NCBI GenBank assembly: GCA_020284085.1
Contig: JACEVL010000280.1
Span: forward strand, 165,001-229,000
Direction: 5' to 3'
Length of the DNA: 64,000 nt
From: Aporrectodea caliginosa
Taxonomy: Eukaryota; Annelida; Clitellata; Crassiclitellata; Lumbricidae
A program made the translations under genes and the position numbers. Position 1 is the first letter of the stretch, and every line of letters starts with the position of its first letter. Positions 1 to 9,645 of this stretch are shown here, piece by piece. The notes under the pieces were generated by a model, which made no database searches, was not told the origin of the DNA, and worked only from the letters and a program-made list of their open reading frames with translations.

Positions 1-745
1 CTCATTGATTATTCTTCTTAGAAGAGAAACAAATACACCATTGTTTAGAGGGAATGCAGGGCTTCATTCGCGTGCTTACAAGTTTGTCTTTTGAAAACCG
101 GAAGTGATCAAAATAAACAAAAATACGCGTCATCATCACAACGTAAGCCGATATTTCTACATAAACGAAAGTTTTGTGACGCCTGTGATAAGTGTGTATG
201 CATGTATGTACGTATATATGTATCTGTGTATGCATGTATATATGTATATATGTATGTATGCATGTATGTATATATGTATGTATGTAAGTATGTACGTATG
301 TGTGCAGGGATGGATCTATGTATGGATGTATGTATGTACGCATGCATGTATCCATGTATGAAATGTATGTGTGTACATGCATGCATGCATGTACATGTAT
401 ATATGTATGGATGTATATTTGTACGTATATAAACATGTGTAGGGATGTATGTATGTATCTTGGATACATAGATCAGTTTCAAAACACACATAATCTTGTA
501 TTTGTTTATCTAACAAGTACAAGATGTACGCAATAATATAAAATATCGCTAATAATATTGTCGGTTCCGTTGTTAAAAATTATGTAACTTCGAGGTGCAT
601 TCACATAATGTAAAACTAAATATACCATTTTTTACAGAATTGAATGCTGAATCCACTGCTCTATTGCAAGATTATGATATGTGAAACCAAACCCGAAATC
701 CGCCTAGGTAGCCAGTGTTACAAAAAAACCTCGGTAGCCTGAGGG
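1..745 (+). mobile_element. piggyBac-like MITE family A, right part
   Basis: This is the right portion of a non-autonomous element; its left part lies outside the window. It ends in GGTAGCCTGAGGG directly followed by TTAA at 746-749, the target duplication used by piggyBac elements. The body matches other copies here (for example 32531-33313), including the segment around CCGGAAGTGATCAAAATAAA and an internal ATGT-type microsatellite. No coding potential; translated reading frames in it are artefacts of the 4-bp repeat. Confidence 0.7.
197..465. repeat. (GTAT)n microsatellite
   Basis: Imperfect tetranucleotide tract of GTAT/CATG units inside MITE family A. Long open frames rich in Tyr, Cys, Met, Ile and His on both strands come only from this repeat and are not genes. 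Confidence 0.9.
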
Positions 746-749
746 TTAA

Positions 750-954
750 TTAACACTAGAAGCACCGAAGGGGTCAATCTGACCCCTTTTGGTTTTTAGC
801 GGAACGCACCTCGGCCCCAGATGTAGCCCGGGTCCTGTAATTTTATGACTTCTCCTAACTTCGTAAGGTATACCCTCTGCCAAAATTTGAACTCGAGGGA
901 TTCACAATTTCTGAAATTTTTGCAGTTCTACCTTTAAGCACCGAGGGGTAAATC
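750..954 (+). mobile_element. piggyBac-like MITE family B, partial
   Basis: A TTAA at 750-753 is followed by CACTAGAAGCACCGAAGGG and a short palindrome GGGGTCAATCTGACCCC. The same end signature occurs in inverted form at 32490-32530. The element directly abuts the end of family A. The right end is missing where a LINE tail begins near 955. Confidence 0.5.
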
Positions 955-1484
955 TAATAATAATAATAATAATATCTTTTCTTTAACACGCACTGCGCTG
1001 TACATTTACATGTTATGCAATTGAAACAATCTTAACTAGTTAACTACTAACAGAACAGAAATCGTATTCGTAATCGTAAACTCGATATTTCTACAGCGCC
1101 CACAAAAGCGAAGTCGCGGGAACCAGCTTATTCACAGGCGCTTAACCAAAACAGAATCGATAGGCAGGGGGTTAAAATCCAGAGAGTCAGGCAGGCAGAC
1201 AGTCAGACGGCTAAGGTGGATGATGCTTAGAGTTGAAATGGCGAGGGAGGTGAGGGGAAGAGAAGGAATCGGGATAGGATTTGTGAAAAAGCAGTGTTTT
1301 CAGTTTTGAGTGGAAGACCTGTGGGAAGATAGCAAGAGTTGAGGTTTTGGTGAGTTCGTAGGATGGATCGGATATTTGTCGTAGCATAGGCGGGAGTTTA
1401 TTCCAAAGAGGCGGTACAGCTATGGCTATGGAACGATTTGCAAATTTAAGCGATGAGGTGACGGAAGCCTGCGGAGCGGCGTAA
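955..1484 (-). mobile_element. 5'-truncated LINE with (ATT)n tail
   Basis: Read on the minus strand, 1484-1211 encodes the end of a non-LTR reverse transcriptase: motifs resembling FANRSIAIAVPPLWNKLPP and a final block LKTLLFHKSYPD are typical of LINE ORF2 C-termini. A 3' untranslated stretch follows and ends in an ATT-repeat tail at 955-977. It is inserted in a copy of MITE family A, whose right end resumes at about 1485 and closes with TTAA at 1546-1549. It is far too short to be active. Confidence 0.7.
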
Positions 1485-1545
1485 TTATGATATGTGAGGA
1501 ACCAAACAGTAGCCGATGTCACAAAAAAGCTTGGTAGCCCGAGGG
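1485..1545 (+). mobile_element. MITE family A, right terminal piece
   Basis: Carries the family end AAGCTTGGTAGCCCGAGGG before TTAA (1546-1549). It is separated from the rest of its element by the LINE insertion at 955-1484. Confidence 0.6.
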
Positions 1546-1549
1546 TTAA

Positions 1550-1935
1550 CATTGATGACTGTGTCAATTAGATTATCGAGTTTACGATGTCACGGTTTTG
1601 TTTATTCGGCGTAGAGATATTGCATATTACGTTAATGCGCTATGATGAGCCATCTCTCCAATAGTCGAGTCACTTCAAGACAGTATTATGTAAATGTCAC
1701 AAATAGCAATTTCACAAATATGACTGTTTTTGGTAATTATATAAACCTAGAAATCTGTTTTGCGGAGCAAGTTAAAATACATTCGCCAGATGTCAGAATA
1801 TACTTTCTAAAACTTCAGATTACTTCTAATTGTAAGCAAACAATTTAATCGTCGCCATTTTGTGCCGATGACAGTTTAATCAGAATATGAAGAAATCGAC
1901 TTTAATGCGAAACCTGGTTATGTCAGCGTCTTGAT
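1550..1935 (+). other. repeated upstream block, copy a (possible promoter/first exon)
   Basis: About 380 bp related to 28320-28790 and, inverted, to 53640-54130; more distantly to 12080-12260 and 33330-33510. All copies share CGCCATTTTGT and a following purine-rich segment. In copy c this segment is followed by a GTTAGA donor-like site. Lying upstream of ZNF1, it could be an ancestral promoter or noncoding first exon of the zinc-finger unit. No ORF of note. The exonic role is inference. Confidence 0.4.
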
Positions 1936-1944
1936 TATTTTGCC

Positions 1945-2110
1945 CATTGTAGCATTATCATTTGTCATCAATCCAACTTCTACTTTGACGAGAATCCTTC
2001 CAATCGATTTTGCTTCCATTTGGCAAAAAGACGTTTCAATTCAGCATCTTTTTAATCAGGAATTTTATTTTTATCAATACAACTTTTATTTAATTAATAA
2101 TTATTTTCTA
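1945..2110 (-). repeat. degenerate MITE family M array
   Basis: Inverted, decayed copies of the ~36-bp unit resembling GAAGCTGGATTGATGAAA (seen here as CATCAATCCAACTTCTA). Neither terminal repeat is recognisable. Confidence 0.5.
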
Positions 2111-2115
2111 AGAAT

Positions 2116-2325
2116 CCAGCTTGCAACCGGATGGTTGCGGGTTCGAATCCACCTCAAGCCGCCGCGTAGGGACCCTGGGCAAGTGCTTCACTCGCAATTG
2201 CTCATGCGCTTCGGCGTGAAACTCCGATTCAGTGTTCGCGCTGTAGTCGGGAGCGCCTCTGAGTAGAAATCTTGAAGGGGCGCTATATAAATATCTGAAA
2301 TGAATGAAAATAGTGAGTGGCCATT
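2116..2325 (+). mobile_element. tRNA-derived SINE-1, 5'-truncated
   Basis: Contains a Pol III B box GGTTCGAATCC, the family body GGGACCCTGGGCAAGTGCTT and a 3' tail GAAGGGGCGCTATATAAAT leading into TGAATGA-like repeats. The A-box half is missing. The tail matches the 3' end of the LINE family E fragment at 8640-9040. Confidence 0.75.
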
Positions 2326-2349
2326 CCAGTTCAGTTGTCTCCACTTTAA

Positions 2350-3549
2350 CCCTCAGGCAACGAAGGTTTTTTGCGACATCGGCTACCAAGGCGGTGGGGG
2401 GCGGTGGATTTCGTGAATGGTTTTGAGTTGTAATACACCAATGGATTCAGCATTCATTTCTGAACAAAACGGTATATTTAGTTGTACATTATGTGAATTC
2501 ATCTCGAAATTATATAATTTTTAATAACAAAACCCATAATTACGGATATTTTATATTATTGCGTACATGATACATCTTGTAGGGCCTACTTGCTGGATAA
2601 ACAAATATAAGAGTATGTGTGTTTTCAAACTGATCTAAGTATCCAAGAACATTTGTCGGGGGCGCGGTGTTGTAGTGGTATGTTCGGTGCCTTGCAGCCG
2701 TGATATGTCTGTGGTTGCAGGTTCGAATCCACCTCAAGCCGCCGCGTAGGGACCTTGAGCAAGTCCTTCGCGCACAATTGCTCTGCAATATAATTGCTTC
2801 TGCGCCGTCGAGGCGTGTGGCACTTCTGAGCTTAGTCAGAAGGGCGATATCAAAGATCAGTTGTATTGTATTGTATTGTATTAATTTGTAACAATAGCCT
2901 AAAAACTGTTCCATAGGCTGTTTTATTTGTAGCGAAATCTAAAGGCATGCAGATATTTCAACATGAAACAAGACTGCGTTATTGTTCACGGCAGTCAAAT
3001 ATGTCTGTGGTCTCTGCAGTTATTGCAAGTTACTCCCGTTGTTTTGTGCGAATACTTCCTGTAAACTGGCTTCCAACTTCATCTTCAGTATCTGTTTCAG
3101 CCAATATAAAGTTCTAAATCTGTAGCTGTTTTCAAACGTGTATGTAGAAATATTGGTTTACACTGTGATGTTCCATCAGCCATTTTCACGCAGATGATGA
3201 GTATTATTATTGATTATGATCACTTCCAGTTTTCAAAAGACAAATTAGTAAGCAAGCAAATGAAGCCCTGTATTCCATCTACATAATGGCATATTTGTTT
3301 CTCTTCCAGGAAGAATAATGAATACGCTATAGTAGAAAAACTAAGGGGATCCACCCCTCTGGTACCTAGGCCATATCGGGTATAACGTTTTAATGGCGTG
3401 GGATACCACCACGATGTTTACCTCAAAATGTGCGCAAATGAACCTGCTACAGAGCTACCTAAAATGTAAAATTATATTCCATATGAAACAAGTTTTGTTA
3501 TGCATAAAAACGCAGGGCTTGATAACCCCCCCCCCTGGTAGCCAGAGGG
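2350..3549 (-). mobile_element. MITE family A copy with nested SINE
   Basis: Bounded by TTAA at 2346-2349 and 3550-3553, with CCCTCAGGCAACGAAGG on the left and CTGGTAGCCAGAGGG on the right. The body is the reverse of the family order. A SINE-1 copy is inserted near 2654-2890. The stretch 2891-3130 does not match other copies and holds no recognisable gene. Confidence 0.6.
2654..2890 (+). mobile_element. tRNA-derived SINE-1 with TTGTA tail
   Basis: tRNA-like head with an A-box-like segment GTAGTGGTATGTTCGG, the B box GGTTCGAATCC about 50 bp later, the family segment CCTCAAGCCGCCGCGTAGG, and a (TTGTA)n-type tail. The middle of the body is diverged from the 52 kb copy. Confidence 0.8.
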
Positions 3550-3552
3550 TTA

Positions 3553-3740
3553 ATAAGTTGACCATTGAACTTTCCTCTTGCACCAGTTGCAACACCTTCT
3601 CGTTTGTTTTACAGTCGTTCCTGCTGATCTGATGTAGTTTTTTCCATATTGCCACATTTCAAATGCCTCAAGCGTATCCATTTCTGCATTTGCAATATTG
3701 TCTATGTCTCCGCTCGGGAAGAATTTGGTGCTCTGCACGT
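3553..3740 (-). mobile_element. LINE reverse transcriptase C-terminal fragment
   Basis: The minus strand encodes, across shifted frames, a sequence resembling LEAFEMWxYxK followed by VLQLVQEESSMVNLL. This is the C-terminal signature of APE-type LINE ORF2 proteins often annotated as endonuclease-reverse transcriptase. It is decayed and abuts MITE family A. Confidence 0.55.
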
Positions 3741-3775
3741 AGCTTTGGAATAGCGCTTTAGAAATTCGGAGATTA

Positions 3776-4300
3776 CCAGCTTATTCACGAGCGCTGCGTC
3801 GTGTCAGACGGGTTGTCCAGAAATCGATGCCCAGTGTTGGTCCGAGTCCGGTTGGCAAACGGACCAGAGACAGGCAGATCAGTTGCTATAGCGGGTTTCG
3901 TTTAGGACTAGAAAACGTGGAAGGCAGAGGATCGTATGGATCAGGGTATGATTTCTGGTTGGACTTCAATTTGGAAAGCCTGTGGAATGATGAGTAGAGG
4001 AGCGTGAGGCAGTTGACGGTGAGTGAGTGACAGTTTTCTTGGAGGAACTGAGAATATTTGGGATTCAGAGGGTGTTTGTTTTGGAGTTGAAGTGCAGTGT
4101 GGGATATGGATTCGTTGGAGAACTTGCGGCAAGTATAGTGATTGGGGACGGGAAAGAGTGAGATATGAAGAGTAACCGGTATGGATGGATGGTGAAGAGT
4201 AACCGAAGGTACCTTAATTGGCTGGTAGTATTGCACTGAGTTGTAGGTTAGCGATATGATTTTGAAGTGGATGCCCTCAAGTATTTTCAACAAATGAAGT
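3776..4300 (-). mobile_element. LINE 3' fragment within a duplicated unit, copy 1
   Basis: Starts with ACCAGCTTATTCACGAGCGC and is paralogous to 18690-19140. The minus strand carries a decayed LINE C-terminus with LSKLKSNQKSYPD, related to the tail block in the 955-1484 LINE. Both copies sit at the same place upstream of a zinc-finger leader, so the insertion probably predates duplication of the zinc-finger unit. Confidence 0.55.
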
Positions 4301-4309
4301 GCTTTGATG

Positions 4310-5045
4310 TATATGAATGAACAGTCATTCCTCTGTATTTTGCCTGCAATGAAATTATGATCTATGAAGATGTCAAAATTTGACGTTTTGCTGTTATTTT
4401 CAGGAAGAGTATGAAACTGACGAGCAACATTCTTTCAGAGCTTCAACATCTAGTTGTAAAAGAAGGCTTTCATCTCAATATATATGAGTGGATTTGTTCT
4501 GCTCTTAATAATATTACACTGGATTTGTTTTTCTACAACTTTCGTTAATAGTCAACTATTTTGTCTTCACTAGATTTATATATATCCTGAATTATAGCGT
4601 ACAGTTGTGCTATTATACAACCGATGGATAGCTTCAGTATATCGTCGTGAAGTTTTCTCTGTGTGAATAATTTCTTATTTTACTCGGAAGGAACTACTAA
4701 CTGATACACGAAACATGAACTCTTCTGTTAAGCAGCTGAAAGGCGAACTTAAATGAAGTAATGGCAAAGTGTGAAACTGGACACTGCTGATGTTGGAAAG
4801 TCTATGACAACAACAATTGCAGAAACCATTATCCGAGGCAATTGCTTTAAACTGCGTATACCAACACTCATCCTTGTCAAAAGTCAAATACAGATACAGA
4901 CTTTGTCCAGAATCTTTTGATTGCACGAATCATTTAAAAACACTGAAAAACGTCAATTATTTCAGAAACTGTACACTGAATGTGATCATCTCACAGCTCA
5001 TTAAAGAACCGATACTAGAGAAAAAACACTTAAATTAACAATTAA
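4310..5045 (+). other. ZNF1 leader (shared 5' region, degenerate fingers)
   Basis: Related leaders precede ZNF2 (19240-19868), ZNF3 (22353-22660), ZNF4 (29690-30396) and ZNF5 (40031-40186). It contains an acceptor-like TGTTATTTTCAG at about 4390-4402, a short ORF beginning MNSS near 4714, and a region near 4817-5038 that reads as broken C2H2-like sequence (LCPESF, NHLKT). It may hold former N-terminal exons and two degenerate fingers. No intact frame joins it to the fingers. Confidence 0.5.
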
Positions 5046-5057
5046 GTGAGTATCCTG

Positions 5058-6238
5058 ATGGAGAATACGAAAACCCATATGGGCGAGAAACCATACAGAT
5101 GCCAATTATGTCAGAAATCATTTAATCGATGTAGTAATCTGAAAACGCACATGAGAACCCATACTGGTGAAAAACCATACAGGTGCCAGCTATGTCAGAA
5201 ATCATTTAATCACGGTGGTCATCTGAAAAGGCACATGAGAACCCATACTGGTGAAAAACCATACAGGTGCCAGCTATGTCAGAAGTCATTTGCTCTAATT
5301 ATAATCTGGAAACGCACATGAGAACCCATACTGGTGAAAAACCATACAGGTGCCAGCTATGTCAGAAATCATTTGCTGCTAGTAATCTGAAAACGCACAT
5401 GAGAACCCATACTGGTGAAAAACCATACAGGTGCCAGCTATGTCAGAAATCATTTAATCAAGGTGGTAATCTGAAAACGCACATGATAACCCATACTGGT
5501 GAAAAACCATACAGGTGCCAGTTATGTCAGAAATCATTTAATCAAAGTGGTTATCTGAAAAGGCACATGAGAACCCATACTGGTGAAAAACCATACAGGT
5601 GCCAGTTATGTCAGAAATCATTTATTCTGCTGGTAACACTCTGGAAATGCACATGAGAACCCACACTATGAAAAACCCACAAGTGCCATTTATGTCAGAA
5701 ATCATTTATCCATGTGGGGTGTTTGACGATGCATATGAAAACCCACGTAGGTGTGAGGGTTGTAATAAAGGATTCACAGATATTGGACATCTAAAGAAAC
5801 ACAGAAGAACTCATGCAACTGAGAAGCAACACTCGCGCAACAAACCTTGTAACAAGAGCAGTTCTTCAGTGAAGCAGTTTAAACTCCATGCAGGAACACC
5901 GCAACAGGATCTTAAAATGGGAAGTGAAGTAATTGCTAACCTATCTGATCATTTAATCAGAATTTAGTAGTCCAGGCGTTGATAAAGAAAATGAACGTTA
6001 CTCAAAGAACGTACAACCGCATTCTAGTGGAATTGCAGGTCCTTTGCCGAAAATTAGAGATGGAGAATGTCTGTATATTGGGAAATTCAAATCTCCTATG
6101 AATACAAAAGCGTCTTTGTCAAAATCTTTTGGATGTGGTATATGTGACGATATGCTTGAAATAGAGAAGGAATTTCTAGAGCATTGTTTTAGCCATCGAC
6201 ATTCTCCACCTGACGACTTAGTTGCTGACCTGTGCTGA
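5058..6238 (+). pseudogene. ZNF1, C2H2 zinc-finger gene, frame-broken
   Basis: Encodes about eight C2H2 fingers with the near-invariant framework CQLCQKSF...HMRTH and TGEKPYR linkers, then the family tail and terminal finger. The ATG at 5058 matches the start position of the other copies (MENTKTH). The frame breaks near 5290, near 5620 and around 5640-5740, and a stop at 5965-5967 separates the tail from its last part (6044-6238, ending DDLVADLC). One finger (near 5370) has 11 instead of 12 residues between the second Cys and first His. The product would be a nuclear DNA-binding protein, but this copy cannot make the full protein. Paralogues lie at 19869, 22664, 30397 and 40187. Confidence 0.85.
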
Positions 6239-6890
6239 ATTATGATTCAGCGTAACTATTACAGTTGAAAACATTTGGATTTGAGAGAGTTATAATGAAA
6301 AGATTATATGGAAATATACCTTAATGAATACTTTGTACCACTCTCATTTCAGAATACTTAGACAGTAGGCATTCCGATACATGATGTGGAGAATTCTGAG
6401 GTTGCTCCTTATGGTCACCATGTATCAAAAGTGTTGCCTTTTCTCACATAATTGTAAGATTGTACAATTGCTGCATGCCATCAAAATGAAATTTTAGGCT
6501 GTAGGTACTAAAGACGCAGTAAAGTCTTTCGTACTGGATTCCGCTACTTGACAACTTTATTGTTAAATATTAAATTTAACTCCACAAATATTTCTGCTGG
6601 ACTATGGTGCAGAGTGTTTAGGCCTATCTGTACATCATTTTGAGAGACTATTTTAGACTATTGATATTGTAGTTGCTTTTATGATATATTAAGTAAGAAA
6701 ACTAATTAACCTATTCTACTTAGATTTAGTGTTAGGTGTTATACTGGTCATTACGAAAAATAATTGTGTTATCTAGATTGTCATAGTATATCCTGAAAGT
6801 TTTGTGTTTTCTTGTCTTTTGTGAATTTTATGTTAAATTAATTCTCTTGTTAACCTCTAAATAAAGAAGTTGCATATTCTAAATTGCACA
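6239..6890 (+). other. ZNF1 3' flank / probable 3' UTR
   Basis: Homologous to the sequence after ZNF2 (20943-21310), ZNF3 (24301-24475 plus 27363-27790) and ZNF4 (31727-31960). An AATAAA signal lies at 6860-6865, making it a plausible 3' UTR of the ancestral unit. Confidence 0.55.
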
Positions 6891-6899
6891 TTACTTAAA

Positions 6900-8035
6900 T
6901 TTCTCTACGCAGACAAGCCTTTTTAATTCACATTGATTTTTTAATCTAGTTTTAGCTGGCATTATCCATGTACAAAAACTAACGTAAGCAACCTTAATGT
7001 AAAGTAGTTTAAGAGTAGGCCTAAGGCTTTAATGGTAAATGACGAATGTAGCGTACATTGGCATGGTTACCTAATCAAATCGCATTCAGTTTAAGATCCT
7101 GATGCTACGCGTCAGGATACGTTGTGATCCAACGCAAAGTCTGTTGATTAGTGATTTGCAGGCCCGGATTTAGGCAGGTGCACTGTGTGCCAGTGTGCAC
7201 AGTCGTTTCCACCACATAGGGGCCTATACACCACAAATGCAAGAATGTTTTTCTACTTGTGTTTCGTAATTGATTATGCAATGTTTCAGCAGTGCGCAAA
7301 GACACAGTTTATCTAAAACTAAGAAACAGTTATAACGTAAGAAGTCACAAGTTAGTTTGTCTCGGGCGTGAAGTCATGTCAAATTAGTCCAACTTAGCGT
7401 GTTTTTCTTCGCAATTTCGGCCACCAGTCTTCAAAGTTGATCTCACGCAGAATGTCAACTTCTATGTTCATTGATCAGCTTCATTTTTGAGAAGGAACGT
7501 ACTGAGCTACAGTTAGTGACCATCAGCACCAGATAGGCTACTATGCGCAGTGCTATATCCACGTTTTAACGTTCTAAGCTATTCGCCACTGTACGAGTTA
7601 GGCCTACCGTTTTAGCGTTGGTGGAATACATTAAGTTGGATTGACGAGAGGAATCCTTGCTAAACAGTAGTCGGATTGATTAATATTTTCTGCTTAAATA
7701 GAATTGAGATTCTTGCTTAAATAGAAGTTGGATTGATGAAAAATAATTGTTGTTTAAATAGAAATTCGACTGATGAAAAATAATTCTTCTCTAAATAGAA
7801 GCCGGATCGATTAAAAGGATTCTTGCCAAAGTAGAGATTGGATTGATGAAAAATAATGATGCTACAATGGGTTAATAATTTAGAATGCTAACACTTCAGA
7901 TTACCCAAGCTTCAATTGTAGCTTTGTTTTTGGGATATGCTGTAGTTGACGCGTCGTGTTTCGCGAGTCGTGACTCGTGAGCCTATAACTGCAGACTTTC
8001 AGGCATCATCCGCACCCGGTCTGCGGCGTGCTAAG
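6900..8035. other. gene-free stretch with small repeat pieces
   Basis: No coding region is supported. 7100-7150 is a diverged direct repeat of 8580-8630 (both contain GTCTGTTGA and TAGTGATTT). CAGGCCCGGATTTAGGCAG near 7161 resembles a hAT terminal repeat without a partner. 7675-7870 is a decayed MITE family M array. Confidence 0.5.
7675..7870 (+). repeat. MITE family M minisatellite array, ends lost
   Basis: Five to six degenerate units of about 36 bp around TTAAATAGAAGTTGGATTGA with variable AATAATT spacers. Neither terminal inverted repeat is present. Confidence 0.6.
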
Positions 8036-8043
8036 GGGCCTCC

Positions 8044-8260
8044 ATCACAGCGGTGCACTGGCAGAAGCGGCGCCAGACATTTTGTGTAACCAGGGCATAG
8101 CCAGGGCAGTCATACAAGTAACCAGTGCAGGGGTGATTTATGCCCCAAATAAATTCTCGGCAGGGCAAAGATTCTGGCAGGGCAACGACCAGGGCAAAGG
8201 CTTTTTCACCAGGGCATTTACCCTGGCTTGCCCTGTTGTTACGCCGCCAGTGCAGCACTG
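8044..8260. mobile_element. short hAT-like MITE with 8-bp target duplication
   Basis: A 217-bp element flanked by GGGCCTCC at 8036-8043 and 8261-8268. The ends are imperfect inverted repeats: CAGCGGTGCACTGGC on the left and GCCAGTGCAGCACTG on the right. An 8-bp duplication and CA(G/C)-type ends fit the hAT superfamily. The interior repeats CAGGGCA about eight times. The ORFs across it are spurious. Confidence 0.65.
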
Positions 8261-8268
8261 GGGCCTCC

Positions 8269-8635
8269 TCCTAAGTAAATACGACTCTGGTTCAATGTCC
8301 ACTTGTTTCGAAAATCATCAACATATTAAATCGGTTATCAGTCATTATTGTTATGCCTTTATTATAAGTGCTACTATTATCGATATCGTCACTATTGGTA
8401 GCTAGCTGTGGTTGGACAGCGTATATGAGGAGGAAGTATATAGGCCTACTTACGTCATACAACTGTGCCTCAACTCTAAAATAGAGAAGCTACTTCCCTT
8501 TCGTCTAAGTTATCTACTATAATAATGGTGGAAGTGTGGATCGTAAATCGCGGATGGGCAATGACTGTTGACTCCCACGACGCTTTAGGATTCGTTGTGA
8601 TCCCACGCACCGTCTGTTGAGTAGTGATTTCATAT
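8269..8635. other. no gene seen
   Basis: No ORF, RNA gene or element ends supported; one 50-bp piece (8580-8630) repeats 7100-7150. Confidence 0.5.
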
Positions 8636-8639
8636 ATTC

Positions 8640-9040
8640 ATTCATTCATTCATTCCAAAGATTTATATAGCGCCCCTTCAAGGTTACTACTCAGGAGCGC
8701 TCCCGACCCAACCCCGGCTGAAAAGGATGGTTTTAAGGCTAGAGTGAAACGCATCTGAATGAACTCTAGGCATAAGGCGTAATGTTAATGGGAGCCCATT
8801 CCAAACCATGGGTCCAGCAGCAGAGAAGAAACGATGCTGTCTAAGAGCTGTTCGCGCACGGAAAACAAGAAGTTCACCATGTGTGGATGAGCGGAGAGCT
8901 CTACGTCCATGCACATCCAGAGTAGAGCGACAGAGCTCTTGTAAATACACAGGAGCGGAACCTAATAGGCACCGCCACACCAAAGCAAAGTTATGAAATA
9001 GCTTCATTCGTATTTAACCGCAATGGACCGGAATATAAAT
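8640..9040 (-). mobile_element. LINE family E, 3' fragment
   Basis: The minus-strand ORF (9007-8687) is a LINE ORF2 C-terminus: APVYLQELC, RRALRSS, FSAAGPMVWNGLP and LKTILF blocks, ending at a stop followed by a 3' tail GAAGGGGCGCTATATAAA and TGAATGA repeats (8640-8660, reversed). The SINE-1 family carries the same tail, so this LINE is the likely supplier of its retrotransposition machinery. Confidence 0.75.
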
Positions 9041-9641
9041 TCAGATTAACGCGATCTTTCATCCTCGTCGAGTTTCAAACAAAACAGCAGACATCATTAG
9101 GTGGTTCATTGTCCACGAATGAAGTGCAGTAGGGCCGATGTGAATACGTTCTGTGTTAGCCTACGTGTCATTTTATATCTGATGGCTGTAATCAGTAACT
9201 GTTGTATGCCATGGAGATCCATTCATCGTTGAAGACAGCAGAGTTTCGCTGCTAATTATTAATTCCTTTCAACATTTAGGCCTACATTGTAGGGCCTATC
9301 GAGTGTTTTTTGTGCTTAAAACGGTGGGCGTCACCTATAATCCTCATTTTATCCTAAATGAGTACAATTATTATAGTTCAAGCTATAGGTCATCATCATC
9401 ATTTAAATTCGTTTAATGTGTAAACAACAGACATAACGCTGTAGGTGTACATTGGAAAAAAAATACATCTAGATATTATAGTATGAAGTAATAATAGCTT
9501 AGTAAGAGTTCAGGAATAACATACGAGATGTAACATTTCGTGAGTCTTTATCAGGAAGGTTAAAGTTATGTGGTCTGACCCTAAGAAAATAGGGCGTAAA
9601 ATGTTGGTTAGGAAAAAGGTATCTGAGTAAATGATTCTCAT
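9041..9641. other. no gene seen
   Basis: AT-rich sequence with no convincing ORF, RNA gene or terminal repeats. Confidence 0.5.
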
Positions 9642-9645
9642 TTAA

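Noticed and set aside
2..536. Several 60-155-residue ORFs on both strands rich in Tyr, His, Ile, Met and Cys
   Set aside because: They are translations of a GTAT/CATA microsatellite inside a MITE.
8028..8405. 125-residue ORF on the + strand
   Set aside because: Runs through a short hAT-like MITE with CAGGGCA repeats; no protein motif.
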